Origin: an uncultured Alphaproteobacteria bacterium
Lineage (GTDB): Bacteria > Pseudomonadota > Alphaproteobacteria > HIMB59 > GCA-002718135
Direction: 5' to 3'
NCBI GenBank assembly: GCA_902539825.1
Contig: CACBMH010000004.1
Location: 1-61,466 of the forward strand
Length of the DNA: 61,466 nucleotides
Below the pieces are notes generated by a model that did not search any database, was not told where the DNA came from, and saw only the letters and a list, made by a program, of their open reading frames with translations. The position numbers and the translations under genes were made by a program. The number at the start of each line of letters is the position of its first letter. Within the stretch, counting starts at the first letter, position 1. Positions 26,233 through 34,354 of the stretch are shown here, piece by piece.

Positions 26233-28338
26233 ATGACAACACTGCAGGTATTAATTGTTTTATGCGGTCTAGCAGCCGTACTATATGGTCTAGTAACATC
26301 TAGGCAAATTTTATCACTTGGTTCTGGAAATGATAAAATGCAAGAAATTGCTGGCGCAATTCAAGAAGGTGCTAGAGCTTATTTAAACAGACAGTACATG
26401 ACAATAGCAATTGTAGGGGTTGTTATTTTTGCTCTTATTTGGATAGTTTTTGATTTGGCATCTGGAATTGGCTTTTTGATTGGAGCATTTTTTTCTGGTG
26501 CTGCAGGTTATGTTGGAATGAATATATCGGTTAGATCTAATGTTCGTACAACTCATGCTGCAAGTAATAGCTTAGCTGAAGGTTTATCAGTATCATTTAA
26601 AGCAGGTGCTGTAACTGGAATGCTAGTTGCAGGATTTGCACTTCTTTCTATTGCAATTTTTTATTTTGTTTTGCATAACTCTGGTTCATTTCCGGGGAGA
26701 GAGATTGTTGCTCCTTTAGTATCGCTTGGATTTGGAGCATCATTAATTTCAATTTTTGCAAGACTAGGTGGAGGTATTTTTACCAAGGGTGCAGATGTTG
26801 GAGCAGATTTGGTTGGAAAAGTTGAAGCTGGTATTCCTGAAGATGACCCAAGAAATCCTGCTGTTATTGCAGACAATGTTGGTGATAATGTCGGTGATTG
26901 CGCAGGTATGGCTGCAGATCTTTTTGAAACTTATGTTGTAACAGTAGTAGCTACAATGGTCCTGGCATCAATATTTTTCATAGAAAATTCTTATACAATG
27001 ATGATTTTTCCTCTAGCTATTGCAGGAGTTTGTGCATTAACAAGTATAATTGGCACTTATTTTGTTAGACTTGGTAAAAATAACAATATTATGGCTGCAC
27101 TTTATAGAGGATTTGCAGTATCGGCTATTTTATCTGCAGTTTTATTATATTTTGTTACAGATTATATAGTTGGTTTAAATAATGTTTTAGTTGTTGAAGG
27201 TACATCTACTCAATTTACAGGAATGTCACTTTTTATTTGTGGCTTACTTGGATTGATAATTACAGGATTAATAATTTGGGTAACTGAATATTATACAGGT
27301 ACTAATTATAGACCTGTTCAAAGTATCGCTCAATCATCAACAACCGGTCATGGTACAAATGTAATACAAGGTCTTGCAATAAGTTTAGAAGCAACTGCTT
27401 TACCAGCTTTAATTATTGTAGCAGGAATAATTTCAACATATTCACTTGCAGGTTTATTTGGTATTGCGATTGCGGTTACGACTATGTTAGCTTTAGCAGG
27501 AATGGTTGTTGCATTAGATGCGTATGGACCTGTAACTGATAATGCTGGCGGCATTGCAGAGATGTCAAATTTAGATGAAAATGTAAGAAAGACAACTGAT
27601 GCGCTTGATGCTGTTGGTAACACAACTAAAGCTGTAACCAAGGGGTATGCAATAGGATCAGCAGGATTAGGTGCTCTTGTTTTATTTGCAGCTTATACTG
27701 AAGATCTTGATCATTTTGCGAAAGATCCAAGTAGTCCTTTATATGGAATAGAAGTTTCATTTGATCTATCCAATCCTTATGTGGTTGTTGGTTTATTGCT
27801 AGGTGGGTTATTACCTTTCTTGTTTGGAGCCCTAAGTATGACTGCTGTTGGAAGAGCAGCTGGTTCAGTTGTATTAGAGGTTAGAAGACAGTTTAAAGAA
27901 ATTCCAGGTATAATGGAAGGTAAAGGAAAGCCTGAATACGGAACATGTGTTGATATTCTAACTAAATCTGCAATTAAGGAAATGATTATACCATCAATGC
28001 TACCTGTATTATCACCTGTTGTTGTCTATTTTGTTATATTATTAATAGCAGGACAAGCAGCAGCTTTATCATGTTTAGGAGCATTATTACTTGGTGTTAT
28101 TATAACTGGTTTATTTGTTGCAATTAGCATGACTGCAGGTGGTGGTGCTTGGGATAATGCAAAAAAATATATTGAAGATGGTAATCATGGAGGTAAAGGA
28201 AGTGAAGCGCATAAAGCAGCTGTAACAGGTGACACTGTAGGTGATCCTTATAAAGATACTGCTGGACCGGCAGTTAACCCAATGATTAAAATTACTAATA
28301 TTGTTGCATTATTACTTTTAGCCGCAATATCATTATAA
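26233..28338 (+). CDS. hppA: Membrane-bound proton-translocating pyrophosphatase
   Basis: A 701-residue integral membrane pump with about 16 helices that hydrolyses pyrophosphate and exports protons. The substrate-binding region is intact: [24 protein letters not shown] (in part, about 194-217) then [14 protein letters not shown]. The [10 protein letters not shown] motif (about 462-471) has Lys where potassium-dependent pumps have Ala, so it should be the potassium-independent proton type. The gene has its own leader and a clear ribosome binding site. With proteorhodopsin nearby, it gives a second route to a proton gradient without respiration. Confidence 0.95.
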   Translation: MTTLQVLIVLCGLAAVLYGLVTSRQILSLGSGNDKMQEIAGAIQEGARAYLNRQYMTIAIVGVVIFALIWIVFDLASGIGFLIGAFFSGAAGYVGMNISVRSNVRTTHAASNSLAEGLSVSFKAGAVTGMLVAGFALLSIAIFYFVLHNSGSFPGREIVAPLVSLGFGASLISIFARLGGGIFTKGADVGADLVGKVEAGIPEDDPRNPAVIADNVGDNVGDCAGMAADLFETYVVTVVATMVLASIFFIENSYTMMIFPLAIAGVCALTSIIGTYFVRLGKNNNIMAALYRGFAVSAILSAVLLYFVTDYIVGLNNVLVVEGTSTQFTGMSLFICGLLGLIITGLIIWVTEYYTGTNYRPVQSIAQSSTTGHGTNVIQGLAISLEATALPALIIVAGIISTYSLAGLFGIAIAVTTMLALAGMVVALDAYGPVTDNAGGIAEMSNLDENVRKTTDALDAVGNTTKAVTKGYAIGSAGLGALVLFAAYTEDLDHFAKDPSSPLYGIEVSFDLSNPYVVVGLLLGGLLPFLFGALSMTAVGRAAGSVVLEVRRQFKEIPGIMEGKGKPEYGTCVDILTKSAIKEMIIPSMLPVLSPVVVYFVILLIAGQAAALSCLGALLLGVIITGLFVAISMTAGGGAWDNAKKYIEDGNHGGKGSEAHKAAVTGDTVGDPYKDTAGPAVNPMIKITNIVALLLLAAISL

Positions 28339-28340
28339 AA

Positions 28341-28769
28341 TTAAGGAGTAGTTGGTAATTCTTGTTGAGTTCCAACTCCTCCAAATATTTTCTCTAGCAG
28401 TCCTCTTTTAACTATTTCATTAGATGTCTTGTCATCAGAAAATTTAATATTTTTTATATCCTTAGTATTAAAAACTTTAGTATCAATTATTGTATCATTG
28501 TTATCTAATTTAAATACAAAAACATAGCTGTATTTTATTTCTTTTTTAAGTATTGATTTTTTTTCACTTACTTCAGAAAAATAAAAAAATTTATTTTCTA
28601 TTGGATCTACATAACTTGGGTGTCCAAGTTTGATTATTAAATTTTCTTTATTTTTAAAATTTATATTTTCAATATCCTTTTGATTTAAAATTTTACCAGA
28701 ATGTGTAGTTTTAATAGAACAATTTGCTAAAATAAAAAAAATACATATATAAATAACTATCTTATTCAT
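28341..28769 (-). CDS. bamE: Outer membrane assembly lipoprotein BamE (SmpA/OmlA)
   Basis: A 142-residue lipoprotein of the BAM complex that inserts beta-barrel proteins in the outer membrane. The signal peptide ends in the lipobox ILANC (lipidated Cys17). The body has LIIKLGHPSYVDP (about 45-57) and FFYFSEVSEKK (about 61-71), matching the xLGxPs...WYYxS pattern of BamE, and the GLLEKIFGGVGT ending is like alphaproteobacterial members. It is divergent from the Cbp3-like gene, with 3 bp between the two start codons, the usual alphaproteobacterial arrangement. Confidence 0.85.
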   Translation of the reverse strand: MNKIVIYICIFFILANCSIKTTHSGKILNQKDIENINFKNKENLIIKLGHPSYVDPIENKFFYFSEVSEKKSILKKEIKYSYVFVFKLDNNDTIIDTKVFNTKDIKNIKFSDDKTSNEIVKRGLLEKIFGGVGTQQELPTTP

Positions 28770-28772
28770 TAA

Positions 28773-29264
28773 ATGATATTACAATACTTAAAAAAAAAAG
28801 AAAATAAAGAGCAAATAATTGCTTATCATCAATATGAAAAAATCTTATCTGAAAGTAAAAAATTTTTAAATGATAATAACTTCTTTAAAATAAAAGATTA
28901 TAAATCATCTTTTGAAATTGTTTCTATTTTTTTAATTATGTTCATTCGTAAAAATTTATCAGGAGATAATAAAAAGCTTTTTTTTAAAGTTAATGATGAA
29001 TTAGTATCATTATTTATATCAGATCTTGATGAATCTTTGAGACAAAAAGGAATTGGAGATATGTCAATCGGAAAATATGTTAAATCTTATGTAAAAAAAT
29101 TTTATTTTAGAATAAGTAAATTTCCTGATGACAATAATCTTTATAAAAATGAATCTTTTATCGAATATTTAAAAATAACAGATTTAATTAAAAATGATGA
29201 TTATGTTGATGTTTCCAGAAAATTTAATGATAAATTTACTTATTTCATAAATTATGACAAATAA
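28773..29264 (+). CDS. Ubiquinol-cytochrome c chaperone (Cbp3) family protein
   Basis: A 163-residue protein with the Ubiq_cyt_C_chap pattern: FEIVSIFLIMFIRKNL (about 49-64), then LFISDLDESLRQKGIGDMSIGKYVK (in part, about 84-108). The DMDxxLRExGVGDxxVxKxVK motif is characteristic. In mitochondria Cbp3 assists cytochrome b synthesis and assembly into complex III; the bacterial role is assumed similar. Divergence from bamE and proximity to rpmF-plsX is the standard neighbourhood. The DUF177/YceD gene that usually follows is missing here. Confidence 0.82.
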   Translation: MILQYLKKKENKEQIIAYHQYEKILSESKKFLNDNNFFKIKDYKSSFEIVSIFLIMFIRKNLSGDNKKLFFKVNDELVSLFISDLDESLRQKGIGDMSIGKYVKSYVKKFYFRISKFPDDNNLYKNESFIEYLKITDLIKNDDYVDVSRKFNDKFTYFINYDK

Positions 29265-29334
29265 TTAATAAATTTTTACTAAAAATGAAGTAGATTTGTC
29301 TTGAATTAATTTTAAAAACTAATAATTGGAAAAA

Positions 29335-29526
29335 ATGGCTGTTCCTAAAAGAAAAACAAGTGTTTCAAAAAGAAATATGAGAAGATCTCACGACTCTTTA
29401 AAAAAAATAAATGTAATTTTAGATAAAAATTCAGGAGAGCCAAGATTATCTCATAAGATTGATCCATCTACCGGAATGTATAACGGTCGAGAAATTTTTA
29501 AAAAGAAAACAAAAGAAAATAATTAA
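29335..29526 (+). CDS. rpmF: 50S ribosomal protein L32
   Basis: A 63-residue basic ribosomal protein. The start [20 protein letters not shown] is diagnostic, so I use ATG 29335 rather than an in-frame ATG 9 nt upstream. [16 protein letters not shown] (about 41-56) matches the alphaproteobacterial C-terminus, which has no zinc cysteines. It precedes plsX by 4 nt, a widely conserved pair linking translation and phospholipid synthesis. Confidence 0.95.
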   Translation: MAVPKRKTSVSKRNMRRSHDSLKKINVILDKNSGEPRLSHKIDPSTGMYNGREIFKKKTKENN

Positions 29527-29530
29527 AACT

Positions 29531-30544
29531 ATGTCTGAAAGGCAAGTGGTAATTGCCATAGATGCAATGGGTGGAGAGAATAGCCCCTATAAGGTCCTAA
29601 AAGGAGTTGAAATTTTTCTCCGAAATGAAAAAAAAACAAAAATTATATTTTTTGGAGATGAGGTATTAATTAATCAAAACATAAAAAATAATAATTTAAA
29701 TATATTCAACTTTGAAATCATTAATACCACTGAAACCATTTCAGATGAAGATAGTGTAAATACTATTTTAAGATCAAAAAAAAATAGTAGTATTTATAGA
29801 GGTTTAGAGTTTGCAAAAAATAATAACAACTCTGGTTTTGTTTCTTCTGGAAGTACCGCTGCTATTATGGTCCTTTCAAGACTTCATATGGGAATGATAG
29901 AGGGTATTGATAGGCCTGCAATTTGCTCTTTAGTTCCAAATAAAAAAAATTACTCACTAATGTTAGATTTAGGAGCGAATGTCATTGTTAGTGGTTCAAA
30001 CCTATTTCAATTTGCTTTGATGGGTTTTTGTTATTATTCAATAATAAATCCAAATATCAAACCAAAAATAGGTATCCTTAACATCGGAACAGAAAACAAT
30101 AAGGGACTAGAATTTTTACAGGATGCTGCAGACCTCATACAATCAAGTTTTTTAAAAGATAATTTTGTGGGCTTTATAGAACCAAATAAAATTACCTCTG
30201 GAGATTGTGATATCATTGTATCTGATGGTTATACTGGAAACATAATGCTAAAATCTGCAGAAGGTATTTCGAATTTTATAACTTCAAATTTAAGAGAAAT
30301 ATTTAATAAATCATTAATTAATAAAATTTCATACAAACTCATTGAAAAAGACTTAAAAATACTAAAGGATCAAGTTAATCCAGATATGTATAATGGAGCA
30401 ACTTTAATTGGTTTAAACGGCATTTCAGTAAAAAGTCATGGTAACGCAAATCCGTTAGCATTTAGTTATGCGTTGAAACAATGTCATAATTTCATTATTA
30501 ATGATCTTAATGAGAAAATTATTAATTCTGTAAAAAATAAATAA
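29531..30544 (+). CDS. plsX: Phosphate acyltransferase PlsX
   Basis: A 337-residue enzyme making acyl-phosphate from acyl-ACP for phospholipid synthesis. The family start VVIAIDAMGGENSP (6-19) fixes the start at ATG 29531; an ATG at 29459 would run through rpmF. VSSGSTAAIMVLSR (about 101-114) and IVSDGYTGNIMLKSAEG (about 226-242) are family motifs. fabH normally follows plsX, but here the plsX stop overlaps the ihfA start by 1 nt and no fabH is seen. Confidence 0.94.
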   Translation: MSERQVVIAIDAMGGENSPYKVLKGVEIFLRNEKKTKIIFFGDEVLINQNIKNNNLNIFNFEIINTTETISDEDSVNTILRSKKNSSIYRGLEFAKNNNNSGFVSSGSTAAIMVLSRLHMGMIEGIDRPAICSLVPNKKNYSLMLDLGANVIVSGSNLFQFALMGFCYYSIINPNIKPKIGILNIGTENNKGLEFLQDAADLIQSSFLKDNFVGFIEPNKITSGDCDIIVSDGYTGNIMLKSAEGISNFITSNLREIFNKSLINKISYKLIEKDLKILKDQVNPDMYNGATLIGLNGISVKSHGNANPLAFSYALKQCHNFIINDLNEKIINSVKNK

Positions 30545-30846
30545 TGGATAAGCACAATATATCGAGAGATGAAATTGCTGAAGCAATGAAAAATGAATTT
30601 GGCTTTAATAGGAAATTATGTTTGGACATGGTAAATGATATTATTGATATAATTATTGAAGGTCTAAAATTAGATGAAAAAGTAAAAATACATAATTTTG
30701 GAACATTTAAAATGAATAACAAAAGAAGTAGAATTGGTAGGAATCCAAAAACAAAGGAAGAATATAAAATTTCTAGTAGAAACGTAATAACCTTTAAGGC
30801 TAGCAAGATTTTATTAAAATATATTAATGATAAAATTAGTGACTAA
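30544..30846 (+). CDS. ihfA: Integration host factor alpha subunit
   Basis: A 100-residue DNA-bending protein of the HU/IHF family. The arm motif GRNPKTKEEYKISSRNVITF (about 63-82) is complete, and Pro at the tip and following residues fit IHF-alpha. Its place between plsX and a MerR-type regulator is the conserved alphaproteobacterial site of ihfA and separates it from HU. It overlaps plsX by 1 nt and the next gene by 20 nt. Confidence 0.88.
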   Translation: MDKHNISRDEIAEAMKNEFGFNRKLCLDMVNDIIDIIIEGLKLDEKVKIHNFGTFKMNNKRSRIGRNPKTKEEYKISSRNVITFKASKILLKYINDKISD

Positions 30847-31222
30847 TAAAAAATATTTAAATATCTCAGAAGTATCTAAAATGCTTCAGATAGAAGAACA
30901 TAAAATTAGATATTGGGATTCTATTGATCCTAAAACTCATAAATATAGGGTTGAGGGAATATCTACTAAGAGTAAAGGTGGGACCAGGTATTTTAATAAA
31001 GAAAATATAAAGAAGTTAAAAACACTCAAAAATATCCTCTACGATGGTGAAAAATACAATTACTCTATTAAGTTGGCAGACAAAATCTTATCTTCCAATA
31101 TTAGTAAAAATCCACAAATAGATAGAAATAATTTAGAATATCAATCTCTAAATAATGATGAAAAAATTGAACAGATTCTTAATAAAATGAGACTTTTGTT
31201 GAAAAACAATAAAGATAATTAA
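30827..31222 (+). CDS. MerR-family transcriptional regulator
   Basis: A 131-residue protein with a MerR-type winged helix: LNISEVSKMLQIEEHKIRYWDS (in part, about 11-32) followed by GGTRYFNKENIKKLKTLK (about 48-65). It is the short form usually found after ihfA in alphaproteobacteria, without recognised metal-binding cysteines, so the effector is unknown. Translation may instead start at GTG 30839, which would give an 8-nt GTGACTAA overlap with ihfA like others in this window. Confidence 0.85.
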   Translation: MIKLVTNKKYLNISEVSKMLQIEEHKIRYWDSIDPKTHKYRVEGISTKSKGGTRYFNKENIKKLKTLKNILYDGEKYNYSIKLADKILSSNISKNPQIDRNNLEYQSLNNDEKIEQILNKMRLLLKNNKDN

Positions 31223-31367
31223 TCAATAAAAAAAAAATCCATATTTTTCAATAACTTATATTGATAATTTATACAAAAAATTAGAAAAAAAAAATTATTT
31301 TTAATGTTTTATTTGTTCGTCAATTAAAATATATGAAGCTCATCTTATTAGTAAGGAAACAAACTAT

Positions 31368-31373
31368 AAGGAG
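31368..31373 (+). promoter_or_regulatory. Ribosome binding site of proteorhodopsin
   Basis: AAGGAG sits 5 nt before the proteorhodopsin ATG. The 156-bp gap upstream (31223-31378) is mostly A/T runs, with TCAATA/TATTGA inverted repeat at 31248-31264; I could not place a convincing -35/-10 pair in it. Confidence 0.8.
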
Positions 31374-31378
31374 TTTTT

Positions 31379-32143
31379 ATGTTAAATAAGACTAGTCTAC
31401 TAGGCATTATTGCTGCAACAATAGCTTTTATAGCTGTACCAGCATTTGCCGCAGATACTTTCTTAGGTGAAGGTGATTTCGTAGGTATCACGTTTTGGAT
31501 TGTTTCAATTGGAATGTGGGCATCTACTATTTTCTTCTTTTACGAAGGTATGAGAGTTTCTTCTAAATGGAGAACTTCAATGGTTGTTGCAGGGCTAATT
31601 ACGTTTATAGCTGCTGTACACTACATGTATATGAGAGACTTTTGGGTTGCTACAGGTGAGTCACCAACAGTATATAGATATATTGACTGGATACTAACTG
31701 TACCACTTCAAATGGTTGAATTCTTTTTAATTCTTGTTGCTGCTGGCGCAGCTGTATCTAGTGGTGCTTTCTACAGATTGCTCATTGGTACACTTGTTAT
31801 GATAGTTGGTGGATACCTTGGGGAAGCGGGTCATATTTCAGTATTACTTGGTTTCATTATAGGTATGATCGGTTGGGCTGTAATCATTTGGGAAATCTTC
31901 CGAGGTGAGGCAAGTCAAGCTGCTACAACTAAAGAATCAGTAACATCTGCATTTAATGCAATGAGATTAATTGTATTAGTTGGATGGGCAATCTATCCTC
32001 TAGGATATGTATTCGGTTTAATGATGGGTTCAGTTGATGCTGATACTCTAAACTGGATTTATAACCTTGCAGATTTTATTAATAAAATCCTATTTGGTTT
32101 AATTATCTGGAACGCTGCTGCTAAAGACTCAGCAACTGCATAA
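31379..32143 (+). CDS. Proteorhodopsin, blue-tuned proton pump
   Basis: A 254-residue seven-helix retinal protein with a signal peptide (about 1-25) that pumps protons out in light. Key residues by alignment to the known green proteorhodopsin: His81, proton acceptor Asp103 (RYIDW), proton donor Glu114 (VEF) and retinal lysine Lys236 (ADFINKILFG). The spectral tuning site is Gln111 (TVPLQM), expected to give blue absorption as in open-ocean variants. It is monocistronic: a leader with a strong ribosome binding site in front and a strong terminator behind. No carotenoid or retinal genes are in the window. Confidence 0.97.
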   Translation: MLNKTSLLGIIAATIAFIAVPAFAADTFLGEGDFVGITFWIVSIGMWASTIFFFYEGMRVSSKWRTSMVVAGLITFIAAVHYMYMRDFWVATGESPTVYRYIDWILTVPLQMVEFFLILVAAGAAVSSGAFYRLLIGTLVMIVGGYLGEAGHISVLLGFIIGMIGWAVIIWEIFRGEASQAATTKESVTSAFNAMRLIVLVGWAIYPLGYVFGLMMGSVDADTLNWIYNLADFINKILFGLIIWNAAAKDSATA

Positions 32144-32163
32144 TTAAATATCAAAATAATATC

Positions 32164-32193
32164 AAAAAACCCTCTATTTAGAGGGTTTTTTTT
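32164..32193 (+). terminator. Rho-independent terminator of proteorhodopsin
   Basis: CCCTCT (32170-32175), loop ATTT, AGAGGG (32180-32185), then eight T (32186-32193); an A-run upstream of the stem can pair with the T-run. It lies 21 bp after the stop codon and is the cleanest terminator in the window together with the one at 56417. Confidence 0.93.
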
Positions 32194-32202
32194 ATTAAAT
32201 TA

Positions 32203-32231
32203 TTGACTTAATTTTTCAATATATGTATTTG
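32203..32231 (+). promoter_or_regulatory. Possible promoter of rplM
   Basis: TTGACT (32203-32208) and TATTTG (32226-32231) are spaced by 17 bp. The -35 matches 5 of 6 and the -10 only 3 of 6. The predicted start is within a few bases of the rplM ATG at 32240, which would make the mRNA nearly leaderless. Confidence 0.3.
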
Positions 32232-32239
32232 AGCACGCG

Positions 32240-32698
32240 ATGAAAACATTCTCTCTAAAAAGAAGTGAAATTAATAAAAAGTGGGTCTTAATTGACGCAA
32301 AAAATGTAGTTTTAGGAAGACTTGCAGTTATTTCTGCTAACATTTTAAGAGGTAAAAATAAGCCTGAATATACTCCTAATCAAGATTGTGGAGATAATTT
32401 GATTATAATCAATTCTGATAAAATTCATCTAAAAGGCAAAAAGGCTGACAATAAAATCTATTACAGACACACTGGGTATCCAGGTGGTATTAAAGAAACA
32501 ACTCCTAACAAAATGAAGGAGAAAAATAAATCTGATGAAATGGTTAAACTTGCTATAAAAAGAATGATTCCAAAAGGACCACTAGGAAGAAAACAATTAT
32601 CTAACTGTAAGATATTTAGAGATGAAAATCATAAGCATGAAGCTCAAAACCCTCAAACAATTGATATAGCATCAATGAATATTAAAAATAAAATTTAA
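32240..32698 (+). CDS. rplM: 50S ribosomal protein L13
   Basis: A 152-residue ribosomal protein. [17 protein letters not shown] (about 14-30), [15 protein letters not shown] (about 39-53) and [13 protein letters not shown] (about 74-86) are diagnostic. It begins the rplM-rpsI unit, 2 nt before rpsI, directly downstream of the proteorhodopsin terminator. Confidence 0.96.
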   Translation: MKTFSLKRSEINKKWVLIDAKNVVLGRLAVISANILRGKNKPEYTPNQDCGDNLIIINSDKIHLKGKKADNKIYYRHTGYPGGIKETTPNKMKEKNKSDEMVKLAIKRMIPKGPLGRKQLSNCKIFRDENHKHEAQNPQTIDIASMNIKNKI

Positions 32699-32700
32699 CT

Positions 32701-33129
32701 ATGGAAAATCAAGAAATTCAAACTGACAGTATTTTAGATAACAAAGAAAGAGCTTACGCTACAGGAAAAAGAAAAAATTCTATTGCTAGAGTCTGGTTAA
32801 AAAGAGGTAGTGGTGAGATTAAAATCAATGGCAAACCTTTGGATAAATACTTTTCTAGACCAGTGCTTCAAATGATAGTAAATCAACCATTAGATGTTGT
32901 GAATTCAGACAACGTGTATGAGATAATGGCTACGGTTAAAGGTGGAGGCCTTTCAGGTCAAGCTGGTGCTATAAGACATGGTATTAGCAAAGCACTAAGC
33001 TTATATGATCAATCAAATAGACCTCCTTTAAAAAAAGTAGGCTTTCTTACAAGAGATCCAAGAGTTGTTGAAAGAAAAAAAGCTGGCCTTGCAAAAGCCA
33101 GAAGAAGTTACCAATTCTCTAAGAGATAA
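32701..33129 (+). CDS. rpsI: 30S ribosomal protein S9
   Basis: A 142-residue ribosomal protein. [19 protein letters not shown] (about 18-36), [19 protein letters not shown] (about 81-99) and the C-terminal [18 protein letters not shown] tail, which reaches the P site in known ribosomes, are all present. It pairs with rplM and precedes argC by 6 nt. Confidence 0.96.
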   Translation: MENQEIQTDSILDNKERAYATGKRKNSIARVWLKRGSGEIKINGKPLDKYFSRPVLQMIVNQPLDVVNSDNVYEIMATVKGGGLSGQAGAIRHGISKALSLYDQSNRPPLKKVGFLTRDPRVVERKKAGLAKARRSYQFSKR

Positions 33130-33135
33130 ATTTTC

Positions 33136-34164
33136 ATGAAAGATAAGATTAGAGTAGCCGTTTTAGGCTCAACTGGCTATGTTGGTATGGAGTTGGTAAA
33201 GATTCTATCAAATCATTCTCACGTAGATATAAATTTTTTAGGATCAGAAACTATTCATGAAAGGTATCTAAATAATATTGAAAATACAAAAGAATATAAC
33301 CAACTTCCTCTATTAAAACCAAATGATGGTTTCAATGCTGATGATAGTGATTATGTATTCTTAGCCCTACCTCATGCAGTATCTAACAAATATGTAAAAA
33401 AATATTTTGATAAAATTAATATTATAGATTTATCAGCTGATTTTAGATTAGATAATTTTGATGATTATAAAAAAAATTATGGCAATGAACATGAATGCAA
33501 AGAGTATTTAAACAGCTTTATTTATGGTCTTGTTGAAATAAATAGAGAAAAAATATTAAATTCAAAAAATATTGCAGTACCTGGTTGTTACCCAACTTCT
33601 ATTTTATTACCATTAATACCTTTAATAAAAAATAAGTTTATCAATACGGAGAATATAATTATAGATTCAAAATCAGGCTATAGTGGAGCAGGAAAGAAAT
33701 TTGATTTCAATAAAATGAAATCAAAAAATGATTATAATTTCTATAATTATAATACAAATAATCACAGGCATATTGCAGAAATTAAACAAGAGCTTAATAA
33801 GCATAATTCAGAAAATGAAATAAAATTTTCATTTAATCCTCACATTCTACCTAATTTTAGAGGTATGATTTCTACAATTTACTGTGATCTCAATAATAGT
33901 GTTAAAAAAAATGATATTATAAATCTTTTTCACGAATTACAAAACATAAATCCTTTTTTAAAATATATTGATAATGATGAACCTCTTGATTTTTTTTCTG
34001 TTCAAAATTCAAATTATTGTAAAATTAAAATATTTAATCATCATAGTGACAACAAAATAATTATAGTGAGTGCAATAGATAATTTAATCAAGGGTGCTGC
34101 TGGTCAAGCAGTACAATGTTTTAATATAGTTGAAAATATTGAAGAAACAGTATCTTTAGTATGA
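33136..34164 (+). CDS. argC: N-acetyl-gamma-glutamyl-phosphate reductase
   Basis: A 342-residue NADPH-dependent enzyme of arginine synthesis. The N-terminal nucleotide motif is VLGSTGYVGMELVKIL (9-24), the catalytic Cys lies in VAVPGCYPTS (about 147-156) and SKSGYSGAGKK (about 179-189) is a family signature. The length fits the long argC class. rpsI-argC adjacency is a known alphaproteobacterial feature. It overlaps the next small gene by 4 nt. Confidence 0.93.
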   Translation: MKDKIRVAVLGSTGYVGMELVKILSNHSHVDINFLGSETIHERYLNNIENTKEYNQLPLLKPNDGFNADDSDYVFLALPHAVSNKYVKKYFDKINIIDLSADFRLDNFDDYKKNYGNEHECKEYLNSFIYGLVEINREKILNSKNIAVPGCYPTSILLPLIPLIKNKFINTENIIIDSKSGYSGAGKKFDFNKMKSKNDYNFYNYNTNNHRHIAEIKQELNKHNSENEIKFSFNPHILPNFRGMISTIYCDLNNSVKKNDIINLFHELQNINPFLKYIDNDEPLDFFSVQNSNYCKIKIFNHHSDNKIIIVSAIDNLIKGAAGQAVQCFNIVENIEETVSLV

Positions 34165-34346
34165 ATAAATATTTTACAATTTTTCTTCTATTTTTTTCTA
34201 TCGTTTCCTGCGGATATCCTGATATTGATAATGTACCTGATTTTAAAGACACAAAATTGAATGATGAAGAAATATTAGAATATTGTAGTATTTCTAATAC
34301 TGATAAAAAAGATATAGATAAATGTATTAATGATTATAAAAACTAA
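34161..34346 (+). CDS. Small predicted lipoprotein
   Basis: A 61-residue protein with a signal peptide and a lipobox (FSIVSC, lipidated Cys17), followed by a short acidic mature part (about 44 residues) with two more cysteines (residues 42 and 54) that could form a disulfide. I do not recognise the family. The 4-nt ATGA overlap with argC and 8 nt gap to hom support a real, co-translated gene. Membrane sorting cannot be told because the residue after Cys is Gly. Confidence 0.65.
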   Translation: MNKYFTIFLLFFSIVSCGYPDIDNVPDFKDTKLNDEEILEYCSISNTDKKDIDKCINDYKN

Positions 34347-34354
34347 ATATTATT

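Noticed and set aside
29459-29530. Upstream start of plsX inside rpmF
   Set aside because: The PlsX family start VVIAIDAMGG needs only the ATG at 29531; the added residues are rpmF read in another frame.
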